Numbered from the stretch's first letter, positions 1-6,982 are shown. The stretch is 14,383 nt of DNA from an uncultured Pseudorhodobacter sp. (GCA_945957495.1 CAMFLG010000029.1:1-14383), one strand, 5' to 3'. The notes: generated by a model from the sequence alone, not told the origin. Numbers and translations: made by a program.

Positions 1-1
1 G

Positions 2-469
2 GTTCTGATCCTGTCACTCGCCGTGGCGCAGATGGCAGCGGCCGAAGGAACGAACGTGGCCTTTGGCGGGTTGCGCGGCGACACCACCCTTCCGGTTGAG
101 GTGAAGGCCGACAGCCTGAACGTCAGTCAGGCCGACGGCACGGCGGTGTTCACCGGCAATGTGCTGGTGACGCAAGGCGAAATGCGGCTTAGCGCGACCG
201 AGATCAAGGTGGAATATTCCGCCGACAAGACCGGCATCGCCAAGCTTTACGCCACCGGCAAGGTGCTGCTGGTCAACGCCAAGGATGCGGCGCAGGCGGA
301 TCAGGCCGTCTACACCATCGCCACAGGCGAGGTGGTGATGTCAGGAAACGTCCTGTTGACCCAGGGTCAGGCCGCCATGTCGGCAGAGAATCTGGTGATC
401 GACCTGACATCCGGCACCGGCAGGCTGGAAGGCCGCGTCACCACGACCTTCACGCCGGGAAAGAACTGA
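2..469 (+). CDS. lptA: LptA, periplasmic LPS-transport bridge protein (5' end cut by window)
   Basis: LptA forms the periplasmic bridge that carries lipopolysaccharide from the LptBFGC inner-membrane extractor to LptDE. The reading frame is open from base 2 (V-L-I-L-S-L-A-V-A-Q-M-A-A-A-E), which reads as the hydrophobic end of a signal peptide with an Ala-rich cleavage site, so the true start lies upstream of the window; the GTG at 23 and ATG at 32 fall inside this signal peptide. The mature part is an OstA/LptA-type beta-jellyroll: two related strands are visible, GNVLVTQGEMRLSA (about bases 160-200) and GNVLLTQGQAAMSA (about 347-388), with short polar turns between. The stop TGA (467-469) shares one base with the lptB start (TGATG), so the two are translationally coupled. 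Synteny with lptB makes the assignment firm; lptC is presumably just upstream. Confidence 0.87.
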   Translation, partial: VLILSLAVAQMAAAEGTNVAFGGLRGDTTLPVEVKADSLNVSQADGTAVFTGNVLVTQGEMRLSATEIKVEYSADKTGIAKLYATGKVLLVNAKDAAQADQAVYTIATGEVVMSGNVLLTQGQAAMSAENLVIDLTSGTGRLEGRVTTTFTPGKN

Positions 470-1224
470 TGACGGTGGAACACCCCGCGACCGAAGGCGA
501 TCTCAGCCTATCGATCCAACACATCCGCAAAAGCTATAAACGCCGCCCGGTGATCCGCGACGTTTCGCTGCGGCTGGATCGCGGCGAGGTTGTGGCGCTG
601 CTTGGCCCGAACGGCTGCGGCAAGACAACCTGTTTTTACACCATCGCGGGGCTGGTCACGCCGGAAAGTGGCCAAGTCATCATCGACGGCCGCGATGTGA
701 CCTCGCTGCCGATGTACCGCCGCGCCCGGCTGGGCATCGGCTATCTGCCGCAAGAGGTGTCGATCTTTCGCGGCCTGTCGGTGGAAGACAACATCATGGC
801 CGTGCTGGAGATTCGCGAACCCGACCGCCACAAACGCCGCGAACGTCTGGAAGAACTGCTCAGCGATTTCTCGATCACCCATTTGCGCCGCGCCTCGGCG
901 CTGGCCCTGTCGGGGGGCGAACGCCGCCGGGTTGAAATTGCCCGCTGCCTTGCCGCCGATCCGAAATACCTGCTGCTGGACGAACCTTTCGCCGGGGTGG
1001 ACCCGATCGCGGTGGGGGAAATCCGCCACCTTGTTCACGACCTGAAATCGCGCGGCATCGGCGTGCTGATCACCGACCACAACGTGCGCGAAACGCTGGA
1101 AATCGTGGATCGCGCCTATATCCTGCATGACGGCGTGGTGCTGAAAACCGGCACGACGGACGAGATCGTGCAGGATGAAATGGTGCGCCGCGTCTATCTG
1201 GGCGAAAATTTCCGCATCATCTAG
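469..1224 (+). CDS. lptB: LptB, ATPase of the LPS-export ABC transporter
   Basis: LptB is the cytoplasmic ATPase that drives extraction of lipopolysaccharide by LptFG and pushes it along LptC-LptA. The 251-residue product has a full ABC cassette: Walker A GPNGCGKTT at residues 46-54, Q-loop Gln95 in GIGYLPQE, signature LSGGE at 147-151, Walker B YLLLDEP at 167-173 with Glu172, and switch His204 in ITDHN. The stretch around residues 89-110 (GIGYLPQEVSIFRGLSVEDN) is very typical of LptB and separates it from generic branched-chain or other ABC ATPases. It is about ten residues longer at the N-terminus than the E. coli protein. The ATG overlaps the lptA stop by one base. In many proteobacteria rpoN follows lptB; here there is instead a 325-bp non-coding gap before hpf. 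Confidence 0.97.
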   Translation: MTVEHPATEGDLSLSIQHIRKSYKRRPVIRDVSLRLDRGEVVALLGPNGCGKTTCFYTIAGLVTPESGQVIIDGRDVTSLPMYRRARLGIGYLPQEVSIFRGLSVEDNIMAVLEIREPDRHKRRERLEELLSDFSITHLRRASALALSGGERRRVEIARCLAADPKYLLLDEPFAGVDPIAVGEIRHLVHDLKSRGIGVLITDHNVRETLEIVDRAYILHDGVVLKTGTTDEIVQDEMVRRVYLGENFRII

Positions 1225-1549
1225 CGCCTGTCCCGGTCTGATGCGAAGCGCCTGATCTAAAATACGGTCTGGCCTGTGCAAGAGGCACCAGTTTTAGAAC
1301 CATCGGGCATCGAACACGATTTTGCGCAAGTTTGAAACCTGTGTGACAGCGCTGTTGACAAGTGGCCCCATGCATCCCCAAATGATAAGGATGCGAGCCT
1401 ATTGCGCCTTGTCCTTCCAGACCAAAGCGACCAGTCACTGGCCCCGCGTCTGGCCGCGATTGGCCTCGTTAACCCTCTATAAACCAAAGCAAGTCAACCG
1501 CGCCGGGAGTACTGGGCGACATTGATTTATGACTCAAGAAGGAGGTATC
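1225..1549. other. 325-bp intergenic region between lptB and hpf, hpf leader
   Basis: No convincing gene is present. Just after the lptB stop an 8-bp direct repeat AGCGCCTG occurs at 1223-1230 and 1247-1254, and an inverted repeat TCTAAAA (1256-1262) / TTTTAGA (1292-1298) encloses CTGG (1269-1272) / CCAG (1288-1291), which could fold as the 3' structure of the lpt transcript. A TTGACA hexamer at 1355-1360 is a possible -35 for hpf, but no good -10 lies 16-18 bp downstream (nearest AT-rich match is around 1381-1388). A TATAAA at 1478-1483 lacks a clear -35. I infer that hpf-ptsN has its own promoter in here, but the exact site is not decided by the sequence. Confidence 0.4.
1539..1545 (+). promoter_or_regulatory. 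Strong Shine-Dalgarno site that fixes the hpf start
   Basis: AAGGAGG lies 4 bases before the ATG at 1550. An in-frame ATG at 1529 would place this site inside the coding region and would add seven residues (M-T-Q-E-G-G-I) unlike Hpf, so the 1550 start is preferred. Confidence 0.85.
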
Positions 1550-2125
1550 ATGCGCTATCAGATCAGCGGAAAACAGATTGACATTGGAGAGGCTCTTCAA
1601 ACCCATGTGAAGGCCGAACTGGGCGAGGTGGTCGAGAAATACGCCCAACGTCCGACCGAGGCGATCGTGGTCTTTTCCAAGTCGGCGCATGAACATGTCT
1701 GCGAAGCGGTCATTCACCTGTCCACCGGGCTGACGGCGCAGGCCAAGGGCCACGCGACCGAAATCTATGCCGCCTTCGAATCCTGCCGCGAGAAAATGGA
1801 CAAGCAGTTGCGCCGCTACAAGCGCCGCATCCGCAACCATCACAGCGCACGTCCAGACCCGGTTGAATTCGGTGGGGCCGCGTCCTATATCCTTGCGCCA
1901 AGTGAAGAGCCGGAAGATGACGACGTCAGCGACCTGCAACCAATCATCATTGCCGAGATGGAGACGAAAGTTCCGCATCTGACGGTGGGTGAGGCGGTCA
2001 TGCAGTTAGAACTGAGCAGTCAGAAGTTTCTGGTTTTCCGCAATGAAGGAAATGCGGGCGTGAACGTCGTATACCGTCGCGATGACGGCAATATCGGTTG
2101 GATCGACCCGCGCAACAGCAAATAA
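1550..2125 (+). CDS. hpf: Long-form ribosome hibernation promoting factor
   Basis: Hpf (long form) binds the small subunit in the decoding region and dimerises through its C-terminal domain to form inactive 100S ribosomes in stationary phase or starvation. The 191-residue product starts MRYQISGKQIDIGEAL and has the N-terminal S30AE/YfiA fold (about 1-98), including the basic helix ending KQLRRYKRRIRNH at 86-98. An acidic, Pro-rich linker (about 100-128, SEEPEDDD) follows, then the C-terminal dimerisation domain (about 129-187) with the family pattern LTVGEAVMQLELSSQKFLVFRN and GNIGWIDPR. The C-terminal domain distinguishes it from the short E. coli Hpf or RaiA. The start is set by the AAGGAGG site just upstream. 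ptsN follows after 39 bases, a conserved pairing (in E. coli rpoN-hpf-ptsN), so the two are probably one transcript. Confidence 0.95.
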   Translation: MRYQISGKQIDIGEALQTHVKAELGEVVEKYAQRPTEAIVVFSKSAHEHVCEAVIHLSTGLTAQAKGHATEIYAAFESCREKMDKQLRRYKRRIRNHHSARPDPVEFGGAASYILAPSEEPEDDDVSDLQPIIIAEMETKVPHLTVGEAVMQLELSSQKFLVFRNEGNAGVNVVYRRDDGNIGWIDPRNSK

Positions 2126-2164
2126 CGCGACCGGCCCCCGGCAGCGCTAGAACGAGAGTGCCTG

Positions 2165-2632
2165 ATGGATCTTTCAAAACTTCTGATTCCAGGGGCTGTC
2201 CGGGTTTTGGGCCAGCTGACCAGCAAAAAACGCCTCTTCCAGGAATTGGGAGAGGTGGCTGGTCAGGCCTATGGCCTGAATTCTGCACGGGTTGTGGACG
2301 GTTTGCAGGAACGCGAAAGCCTGGGGCCAACCGGCGTGGGCAACGGCATCGCCCTTCCGCACGCGCGGCTGGATGATCTGGACCGGATTTTCGGTATTTT
2401 CATCCGGCTGGAAAAGCCACTGGATTATGAAAGTGTGGATCGCCAGCCGGTAGACCTGATCTTTGGGCTGTTTGCGCCAAAGGATTCCGGGGTGGATCAC
2501 CTTAAGGCGCTGGCGCTTGTGTCGCGCACCATGCGCGACCCCGCGGTCTGCGCCAAACTGCGCGCCAACACCGACCCGCTGACCATTCACGCCATCCTGA
2601 CCGAGGCGCGCTCACCTTCCGTGGCGGCCTAG
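2165..2632 (+). CDS. ptsN: PTS IIA-like nitrogen-regulatory protein EIIA-Ntr
   Basis: EIIA-Ntr is the terminal phospho-acceptor of the nitrogen phosphotransferase chain (PtsP-NPr-PtsN). It does not move sugar but signals to potassium transport, kinases and stress systems. The 155-residue product has the PTS EIIA type-2 fold with the phosphorylated histidine at His66 in GNGIALPHAR, and the downstream features LDRIFGIFIRLEKPLDYES, PVDLIFGLFAPKDSG and HLKALALVSRTMRD expected for the family; length is normal. It lies 39 bases after hpf with a modest GAGAG site at 2154-2158. Its TAG stop (2630-2632) falls in the left end of an inverted-repeat element, so the last codons may abut or have been altered by an insertion, although the family core is intact. 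No rapZ or ptsH follows. Confidence 0.95.
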   Translation: MDLSKLLIPGAVRVLGQLTSKKRLFQELGEVAGQAYGLNSARVVDGLQERESLGPTGVGNGIALPHARLDDLDRIFGIFIRLEKPLDYESVDRQPVDLIFGLFAPKDSGVDHLKALALVSRTMRDPAVCAKLRANTDPLTIHAILTEARSPSVAA

Positions 2633-2731
2633 AGCCTGTCTGGTTTTCATAGAAACATGCGGATCGAAATTCGCGGTCGAGCGCAGCGAGAGGCAGCGAT
2701 TTTCGATTCCGTGATAACCAGACAGGCTTTA
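2630..2731. repeat. About 100-bp terminal-inverted-repeat element (MITE-like or REP-like)
   Basis: The two ends match as inverted repeats over 16 bases with one mismatch: TAGAGCCTGTCTGGTT at 2630-2645 and, read on the minus strand from 2731, TAAAGCCTGTCTGGTT. The 13 bases 2633-2645 and 2716-2728 are perfectly complementary. A second, imperfect pair lies inside (CGGATCGAAATTCGC at 2660-2674 against the complement of 2695-2711), so almost the whole segment can fold into one long hairpin. It codes for nothing. TA flanks both ends, and CTAG on the left and TTAA on the right both fit a YTAR-type target, as some IS5-family elements use; this relationship is only a guess. It could also serve as transcription end between the convergent genes. 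Confidence 0.6.
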
Positions 2732-2736
2732 AATGG

Positions 2737-2774
2737 TTTTGCGTTTGATCCGGCGCACCGGATAGAACGCAAAA
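2737..2774. terminator. Long stem-loop between the convergent ptsN and sulfotransferase genes
   Basis: TTTTGCGTTTGATCCGG (2737-2753) pairs with CCGGATAGAACGCAAAA (2758-2774) around a CGCA loop: 17 positions with one mismatch and one G-U. It lies about 60 bp past the stop of the minus-strand sulfotransferase gene. In both directions the T-run precedes and the A-run follows the stem, the reverse of a canonical intrinsic terminator, so it may stabilise mRNA 3' ends rather than terminate. Confidence 0.4.
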
Positions 2775-2835
2775 TAGCCCGCGTCGGGATGTCTTGGTGT
2801 GCCCTCAACCTGTTCCAGATTGCAGGCAAACCGCT

Positions 2836-4233
2836 TCAAGCCTTCCAGTTGCCAAAGCCAAAGCCGGTGTAATCCCGGGCATAGGCGTCGCGCGCCAAAG
2901 CCTCCAGATCGGGGCCATACAGCGTTTCCAGATCGTAGGGATACTGCTCTTTGCTGGGCGGCAGCGGCTGCGCGGGCAACCCCACCTCGGAGGCCAGATA
3001 ATCCAGCCCGCTTTGCAACTGATCCTCGCGCAGCACCATGTCGGGGACTTGCAGATACGAAAACCCCTGCACAATCGCCCCTTGCGAGGCGAATTGCGCC
3101 AAGGTCCGCAGTTCGGTCCGCCCGGCAAAGATGTGCTTGAACAGCTCCAGAAACACCTTGAACCCCTCGCGGAACTCCCCCTCGGTTTCAAAGCTTTTGC
3201 CCTTCGGCGGCAGTTGAAACTTGTGCACCCGCTTCAGATAGGGGCGCAATTCCGGCATCCATTCCTTTTCCAGAAAGTCGCAATAGGTCGCATAGGCCCG
3301 CGCCAACGGATGGCGCAGCACGGTAAAGCTGCGCTGCCCGGGATGCGCCTCTTTCCATTTTCGCAGCGCGGTGCGGTCCAGGCCGTTCATCACCGGACCA
3401 TAGGCCTGCAGCCATTTCTTGACCTGCCGTTCCGGCCCGGATTTCACCGGCATGAACAACAACGGCGCTGTTTCGCTTACGACATATTGCTGCAGATTGG
3501 CAAAGCGACGCGGTTCGAAATTCGGTTCATGCGACTGGTTGAACCAATCAATCGTCGCCAGCGCCTTGCGCATCTCGGCAGGGTTGGCGACCTTTTCCTC
3601 GATCGGCTCGGGGTTTTGCTTCTTGAACCGGAACACCAGATTTTCCAACCGCGCCGGAATCCCCAGAAACGCGGCAAGCCCGTTCAGCACATCCATGTCC
3701 AGCACATCATCATAGTCGATGCGGAACGCCGTCTGCCCTGTCACCTGCAAGGCCCGCGTCAGTTTCGCCTGATACTGGGTCAGATCGTCAATCCGTTGCA
3801 GAAACTCTGACAACTCGAACGTCGGGCGCACGGTTTTCAGGTGTTTGGTATTTGCCAGCCACCACTGATCGCTTTGCTTGGCGATTTTCCAGCTGATGAA
3901 GCTTTCCAGCTGGTTGCGGGTCAGAATGATCTTGGCGCAGGTCTGATCCTGCATCACCAGATCAAACACCCGCGGGTCGTGATCCGAGAAATAGCGAAAC
4001 CCTGCCAGCCCGTCCGTCTGATCGCGCATCGCCCGCAAGAACCCCGAAGGATCGGCATTGCGCCCGGCCAGATCAACACCGAACAGCTCTTGCTTGCCCT
4101 CACCGCCGATGAAAAACGGGTTGAACGCCTCGCCATGGCAGGTCACGCCCGGCAGCGCATTCAGGTTCGACTCCAGAAAATTGGACCCGGTGCGCATTTC
4201 GGCAAAGATGACGAATGATTTGAATTTAGGCAC
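2836..4233 (-). CDS. Sulfotransferase-family protein with two sulfotransferase-like halves (NodH/Stf0-like)
   Basis: Predicted PAPS-dependent sulfotransferase, probably acting on a surface glycan in the cytoplasm. The 465-residue product begins at GTG 4233, directly after the TAA of the upstream gene (TAAGTG), with no good ribosome site, so translation is probably coupled. The first half has a 5'-phosphosulfate-loop-like MRTGSNFLES (13-22) near the start and a 3'-phosphate-binding-like ILTRNQLESFISWKIA (103-118), with WW at 124-125 as in Stf0/NodH-type enzymes. The second half has a weaker loop, LLFMPVKSGPERQVKKWL (258-275), and a clear RHPLARAYATYCDF (307-320), as in the Sulfotransfer_2 family. 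The family is read from motifs only; the acceptor is unknown. It is the last gene of the minus-strand run. cysQ, whose product destroys the PAP by-product of sulfation, lies in the same gene block. Confidence 0.8.
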   Translation of the reverse strand: MPKFKSFVIFAEMRTGSNFLESNLNALPGVTCHGEAFNPFFIGGEGKQELFGVDLAGRNADPSGFLRAMRDQTDGLAGFRYFSDHDPRVFDLVMQDQTCAKIILTRNQLESFISWKIAKQSDQWWLANTKHLKTVRPTFELSEFLQRIDDLTQYQAKLTRALQVTGQTAFRIDYDDVLDMDVLNGLAAFLGIPARLENLVFRFKKQNPEPIEEKVANPAEMRKALATIDWFNQSHEPNFEPRRFANLQQYVVSETAPLLFMPVKSGPERQVKKWLQAYGPVMNGLDRTALRKWKEAHPGQRSFTVLRHPLARAYATYCDFLEKEWMPELRPYLKRVHKFQLPPKGKSFETEGEFREGFKVFLELFKHIFAGRTELRTLAQFASQGAIVQGFSYLQVPDMVLREDQLQSGLDYLASEVGLPAQPLPPSKEQYPYDLETLYGPDLEALARDAYARDYTGFGFGNWKA

Positions 4234-5931
4234 TTATTTCACCAGATAGGGGCGGCTGCGCCGTTGCGTCGGGGCGCGCGGGTCGTCCCCGGTGGGGAAA
4301 TCCCCCATCAGCACCGGCTGCATGCCCTGATTGCGCAGATTTTGCAGGAACTGGCCAAAACCCGTCAGATCGGCCAGTCGCGGCGCCTCGGTCAAGCGGC
4401 GCATCGCGCGCGGGCTGATTTCATCAACGATGGTTTGCAACGGTTCCATCGGATTTTCCACAAACTCGGCCAGGGTCCATACCCGCACCCGCGCCTTTAC
4501 CCAAGGGCTGCGCAGGATGGCCAGAAACTCTGCCTCGATCTTCTGCAGCCGCGCCGCCTCTTTGCGGATGTCCGAGAAATTGCTGTTCGACCGGAACAGC
4601 GGCACCGACCAGCCGCCGGAAATCACCGAGATTTGCGCGTTGGGGTCGCCCGCCATGAAATACTTCAGAAACTGGTTGTCGTCCGGCCCGAACTGAAAAC
4701 ACTGGCGTTCACCACGGGTGTTCCAGATCAGGTTGGTCAGGAAACTGGTGGGGTTGTAATCGCGCATCGTGGCGCTGTCGCACAGCGCCCCATTGTAAAT
4801 CGTCTCGCCCCCGGCAAACTGGACCCGGCCGGGCGCAAACAGATGGCCATGCACCCGCGCGCCGGTGGCCTTGCCCAGCCATGTTTCGAAATTCTCGAAC
4901 AGTTCTGCAAAGCCTTCAAACACCGAATAGGGCATGGCGGTGCGGCCGTTTTCCCAATTCTCGTTCGGATGCCGCGACTGCATATAAAGGCCAGAGCGCC
5001 CCTTGGTCCGCCGTTCAACGGCCTTGGCGAACAGCCGGTCAATCTTGCCCGGGTTCGGCTCTGCCGCCGTCTGTGCCGCGCCGCCGGGGGTCAGGAAAGC
5101 GCCATACAGCTTGTTGGCATGCGGCCAGATCTTGCGCGCGACAAAGCAGTCAGACCGGCGCAGCAACTGCAGATGGTCGTCATAAAAGATATGCGGCTTG
5201 CCCTGAAAATCGAACTTCGACAGGGTCAGCGACCGGCTTTCCACATGCGCAGAAACCTGCCGCACCATGGTCTGAAAGTAACTTTCATCCGGAATCCAGA
5301 CCCGGCGGAAATAGCGGTCGATTTCCTCCCGCTCGGGGTTTTCCAGAATGGCCGACAGGGTCTGCCGCGTCAGGCACCACCATTGGCTGCCCAGATGCGG
5401 CACGATGCCCTTGGGAATGCGGCGGCGGAAATGCAACCGGCGTTGCAGGCGCACATAGCCGTCAAACAACCGGCGATGCTTGCGCCAACTGAACGGAAAC
5501 CGCAGGGTAAAGCGTTCCACATCCAGCCCGCCAATCGTCCAGCCGACATCCTCGGTCGTCACCGATTCGATGAAATCGGTGCGCGGGCGTTCGTCCAGAT
5601 AGGCCACCAACTCTTCAACCGGGCGCAGGGGCAGGCATGATCCCGATGCCAGATAGACGTGCCGCACGCCTGGAAACTCGCGCAGCATGATCGCAGAGGC
5701 CTCTTGCGTTGCCCCCACAATCCCCCAGGTGCCCCATTCGCAGGCGTGGCGGCCGGAAAAGCGGATGTTGGACATATCGGACAGCGCCTTTTTCAGCCCG
5801 TCATAGGCGCTGCGCTTGACCCGCCGATCGACATGAATCACCACCGGGCAATCACGGCTGGCCCAGTGCCGCGCCACCTGCGCCGCCCGGTCCAATGCCG
5901 TGTGGCACAGCATGACAAAGCCAACCGTCAT
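4234..5931 (-). CDS. GT14 / 'Branch' family glycosyltransferase with large C-terminal extension
   Basis: Predicted glycosyltransferase of the core-2/I-branching (GT14) family, whose members add beta-linked N-acetylglucosamine or xylose; here probably to a cell-surface glycan. The 565-residue product shows N-terminal VGFVMLCHTALDRA, HVYLASGSCLPLRP (91-104), GSQWWCLTR (181-189) and IPDESYFQTM (213-222), the last holding the acidic residue expected at the active site. Residues about 290-550 form a second domain I cannot assign (GFAELFENFETWLGKATG, LIWNTRGERQCFQFGPDDNQ), seemingly soluble. An in-frame start at 6009 would overlap the upstream gene by 82 bases; I prefer ATG 5931, which overlaps its TGA as ATGA and has AAAGG upstream. 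The stop touches the GTG of the sulfotransferase-like gene, so the pair is likely co-translated and may act on the same glycan. Confidence 0.82.
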   Translation of the reverse strand: MTVGFVMLCHTALDRAAQVARHWASRDCPVVIHVDRRVKRSAYDGLKKALSDMSNIRFSGRHACEWGTWGIVGATQEASAIMLREFPGVRHVYLASGSCLPLRPVEELVAYLDERPRTDFIESVTTEDVGWTIGGLDVERFTLRFPFSWRKHRRLFDGYVRLQRRLHFRRRIPKGIVPHLGSQWWCLTRQTLSAILENPEREEIDRYFRRVWIPDESYFQTMVRQVSAHVESRSLTLSKFDFQGKPHIFYDDHLQLLRRSDCFVARKIWPHANKLYGAFLTPGGAAQTAAEPNPGKIDRLFAKAVERRTKGRSGLYMQSRHPNENWENGRTAMPYSVFEGFAELFENFETWLGKATGARVHGHLFAPGRVQFAGGETIYNGALCDSATMRDYNPTSFLTNLIWNTRGERQCFQFGPDDNQFLKYFMAGDPNAQISVISGGWSVPLFRSNSNFSDIRKEAARLQKIEAEFLAILRSPWVKARVRVWTLAEFVENPMEPLQTIVDEISPRAMRRLTEAPRLADLTGFGQFLQNLRNQGMQPVLMGDFPTGDDPRAPTQRRSRPYLVK

Positions 5932-6929
5932 GCCCAGTTGCCTTTCGACATTAACCCCAAAATCTCCAACTGCCGCCAGTTGATGTATTTCTCGCTCCAC
6001 TTGCACCACAAATCGGGCTGGGTGCTGATCCCTTCCCGATAGGCGCGGTATTCGTGGCTGTTGGCATAATGCTGGCCGCGCTGCATCTCTTCTTCGGCCT
6101 TGGCGGCAAATGTATCAAGAAATTTCGCGTGCAGCAGACAGCCAGAGGCCTTTTCCCCGCCCCATTCATCGTAAACAAGGTTCAGCCCGCGCGGCAGCAG
6201 CATGTGGGTCGAACTGACATAGGCGTAATCGCGATCCCATTTCACCAGCGGAATCTTGTTCAGCGCAGGCGCGCGCTCTGGCAGATCGTGGAAGAACATC
6301 CGCGCCCGCGGACCACCCTGAATCCACAGGTTGCCGTATTTGCGGTTGCGCTGGATCACATAGTTGCCGCTGTCGAAATAGGGCGCAATCTCAAACGGGT
6401 CTTGCCCCTCGCGGTAGGGCATCAGATCAAACGGCCCTTTGGGGTACATATCCAGCAGCATCGCCGAAAACGACTTGATCGAACTGGCGTCCAGCCAGTC
6501 GGTCAAAGCCCGCAGCGGGCGGCTGTCACAGAACGGGTAAACAAAAAACTCATCCGGATCGACAACCAGCGTCCAGTGCCCATGCGCATATTTGCGCTGC
6601 AGCCAGTTCAGCCAATCCACGCCAAAGCGCGACCGTTTATAGCTGTGCTTGGTGGTCCAGATCGACACATCCGGCTGACTGGCCAGATATTCGCGCGACC
6701 CGTCATCGCTGTCATTGTCCACGAACAGGAAATGCGAAACCCCCATTCCCCGGTAATATTTCAGGAAATAGGGCAGGCGCACCCGTTCGTTGCGCAGGGT
6801 TGAAAACACCAGAATGTCGTCTGCCGCAATCTGATGCGTGCGATCCACAACCGGACGCAATTCCCGCCGCTTGCGCAGGGCGCGAATACGCCAGCGCTTT
6901 CGCGCCAGCCGCAGGATATATTGTGACAT
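5928..6929 (-). CDS. GT2-like glycosyltransferase (Glyco_tranf_2_4 / DUF23-like)
   Basis: Predicted inverting GT-A-fold glycosyltransferase. The product has a basic N-terminus (ILRLARKRWRIRALRKRRE), then the family pattern ILVFSTLRNERVRLPYFLKYY (about 39-59), HFLFVDNDSDDGSREYL (66-82) and the metal-binding VVDPDEFFVY (122-131, DxD at 124-126). Later conserved-looking parts are YGNLWIQGGPRARMF and the C-terminal WSEKYINWRQLE. The donor sugar cannot be read from the sequence. Three starts are possible in frame, TTG 6938, GTG 6932 and ATG 6929; AGGTAAAG lies seven bases before the TTG, while the ATG is the commoner codon and gives 333 residues. The gene is 53 bases after the GT4 gene and overlaps the GT14 gene by ATGA, placing it in the same transcript. 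Confidence 0.85.
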   Translation of the reverse strand: MSQYILRLARKRWRIRALRKRRELRPVVDRTHQIAADDILVFSTLRNERVRLPYFLKYYRGMGVSHFLFVDNDSDDGSREYLASQPDVSIWTTKHSYKRSRFGVDWLNWLQRKYAHGHWTLVVDPDEFFVYPFCDSRPLRALTDWLDASSIKSFSAMLLDMYPKGPFDLMPYREGQDPFEIAPYFDSGNYVIQRNRKYGNLWIQGGPRARMFFHDLPERAPALNKIPLVKWDRDYAYVSSTHMLLPRGLNLVYDEWGGEKASGCLLHAKFLDTFAAKAEEEMQRGQHYANSHEYRAYREGISTQPDLWCKWSEKYINWRQLEILGLMSKGNWA

Positions 6930-6982
6930 CACGCCCAAGTTAAATCTTTACCTGCTCTGCCGCCGCCCGTTCGACCTTGTTA

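Noticed and set aside
508..1281. 257-codon minus-strand frame opposite lptB
   Set aside because: lptB on the plus strand is unmistakable; the opposite product has no family resemblance.
1355..1388. TTGACA as a full sigma-70 promoter for hpf
   Set aside because: No -10 with reasonable spacing; kept only as a possibility in the intergenic entry.
1322..1525. 67-codon frame in the lptB-hpf gap
   Set aside because: No ribosome site, no family-like pattern, and codon use unlike the neighbours.
2657..2872. Short frames across the ptsN-sulfotransferase gap
   Set aside because: They run through the inverted-repeat element and the stem-loop and look like chance openings; only the out-of-frame tail on the minus strand was kept as a finding.
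2794..3810. 338-codon plus-strand frame opposite the sulfotransferase-like gene
   Set aside because: Mirror of the GC-rich coding frame; the product is rich in Arg, Gln, His and Pro without motifs, and no ribosome site or neighbours support it.
4264..5640. 458-codon plus-strand frame opposite the GT14 gene
   Set aside because: Same antisense shadow effect; the minus frame carries clear GT14 motifs and is coupled to both neighbours.
5932..6009. 26-residue N-terminal extension of the GT14 gene
   Set aside because: It would lie wholly inside the 3' end of the upstream glycosyltransferase gene; ATG 5931 with an ATGA overlap and family-like MTVGFVMLCH start is better.
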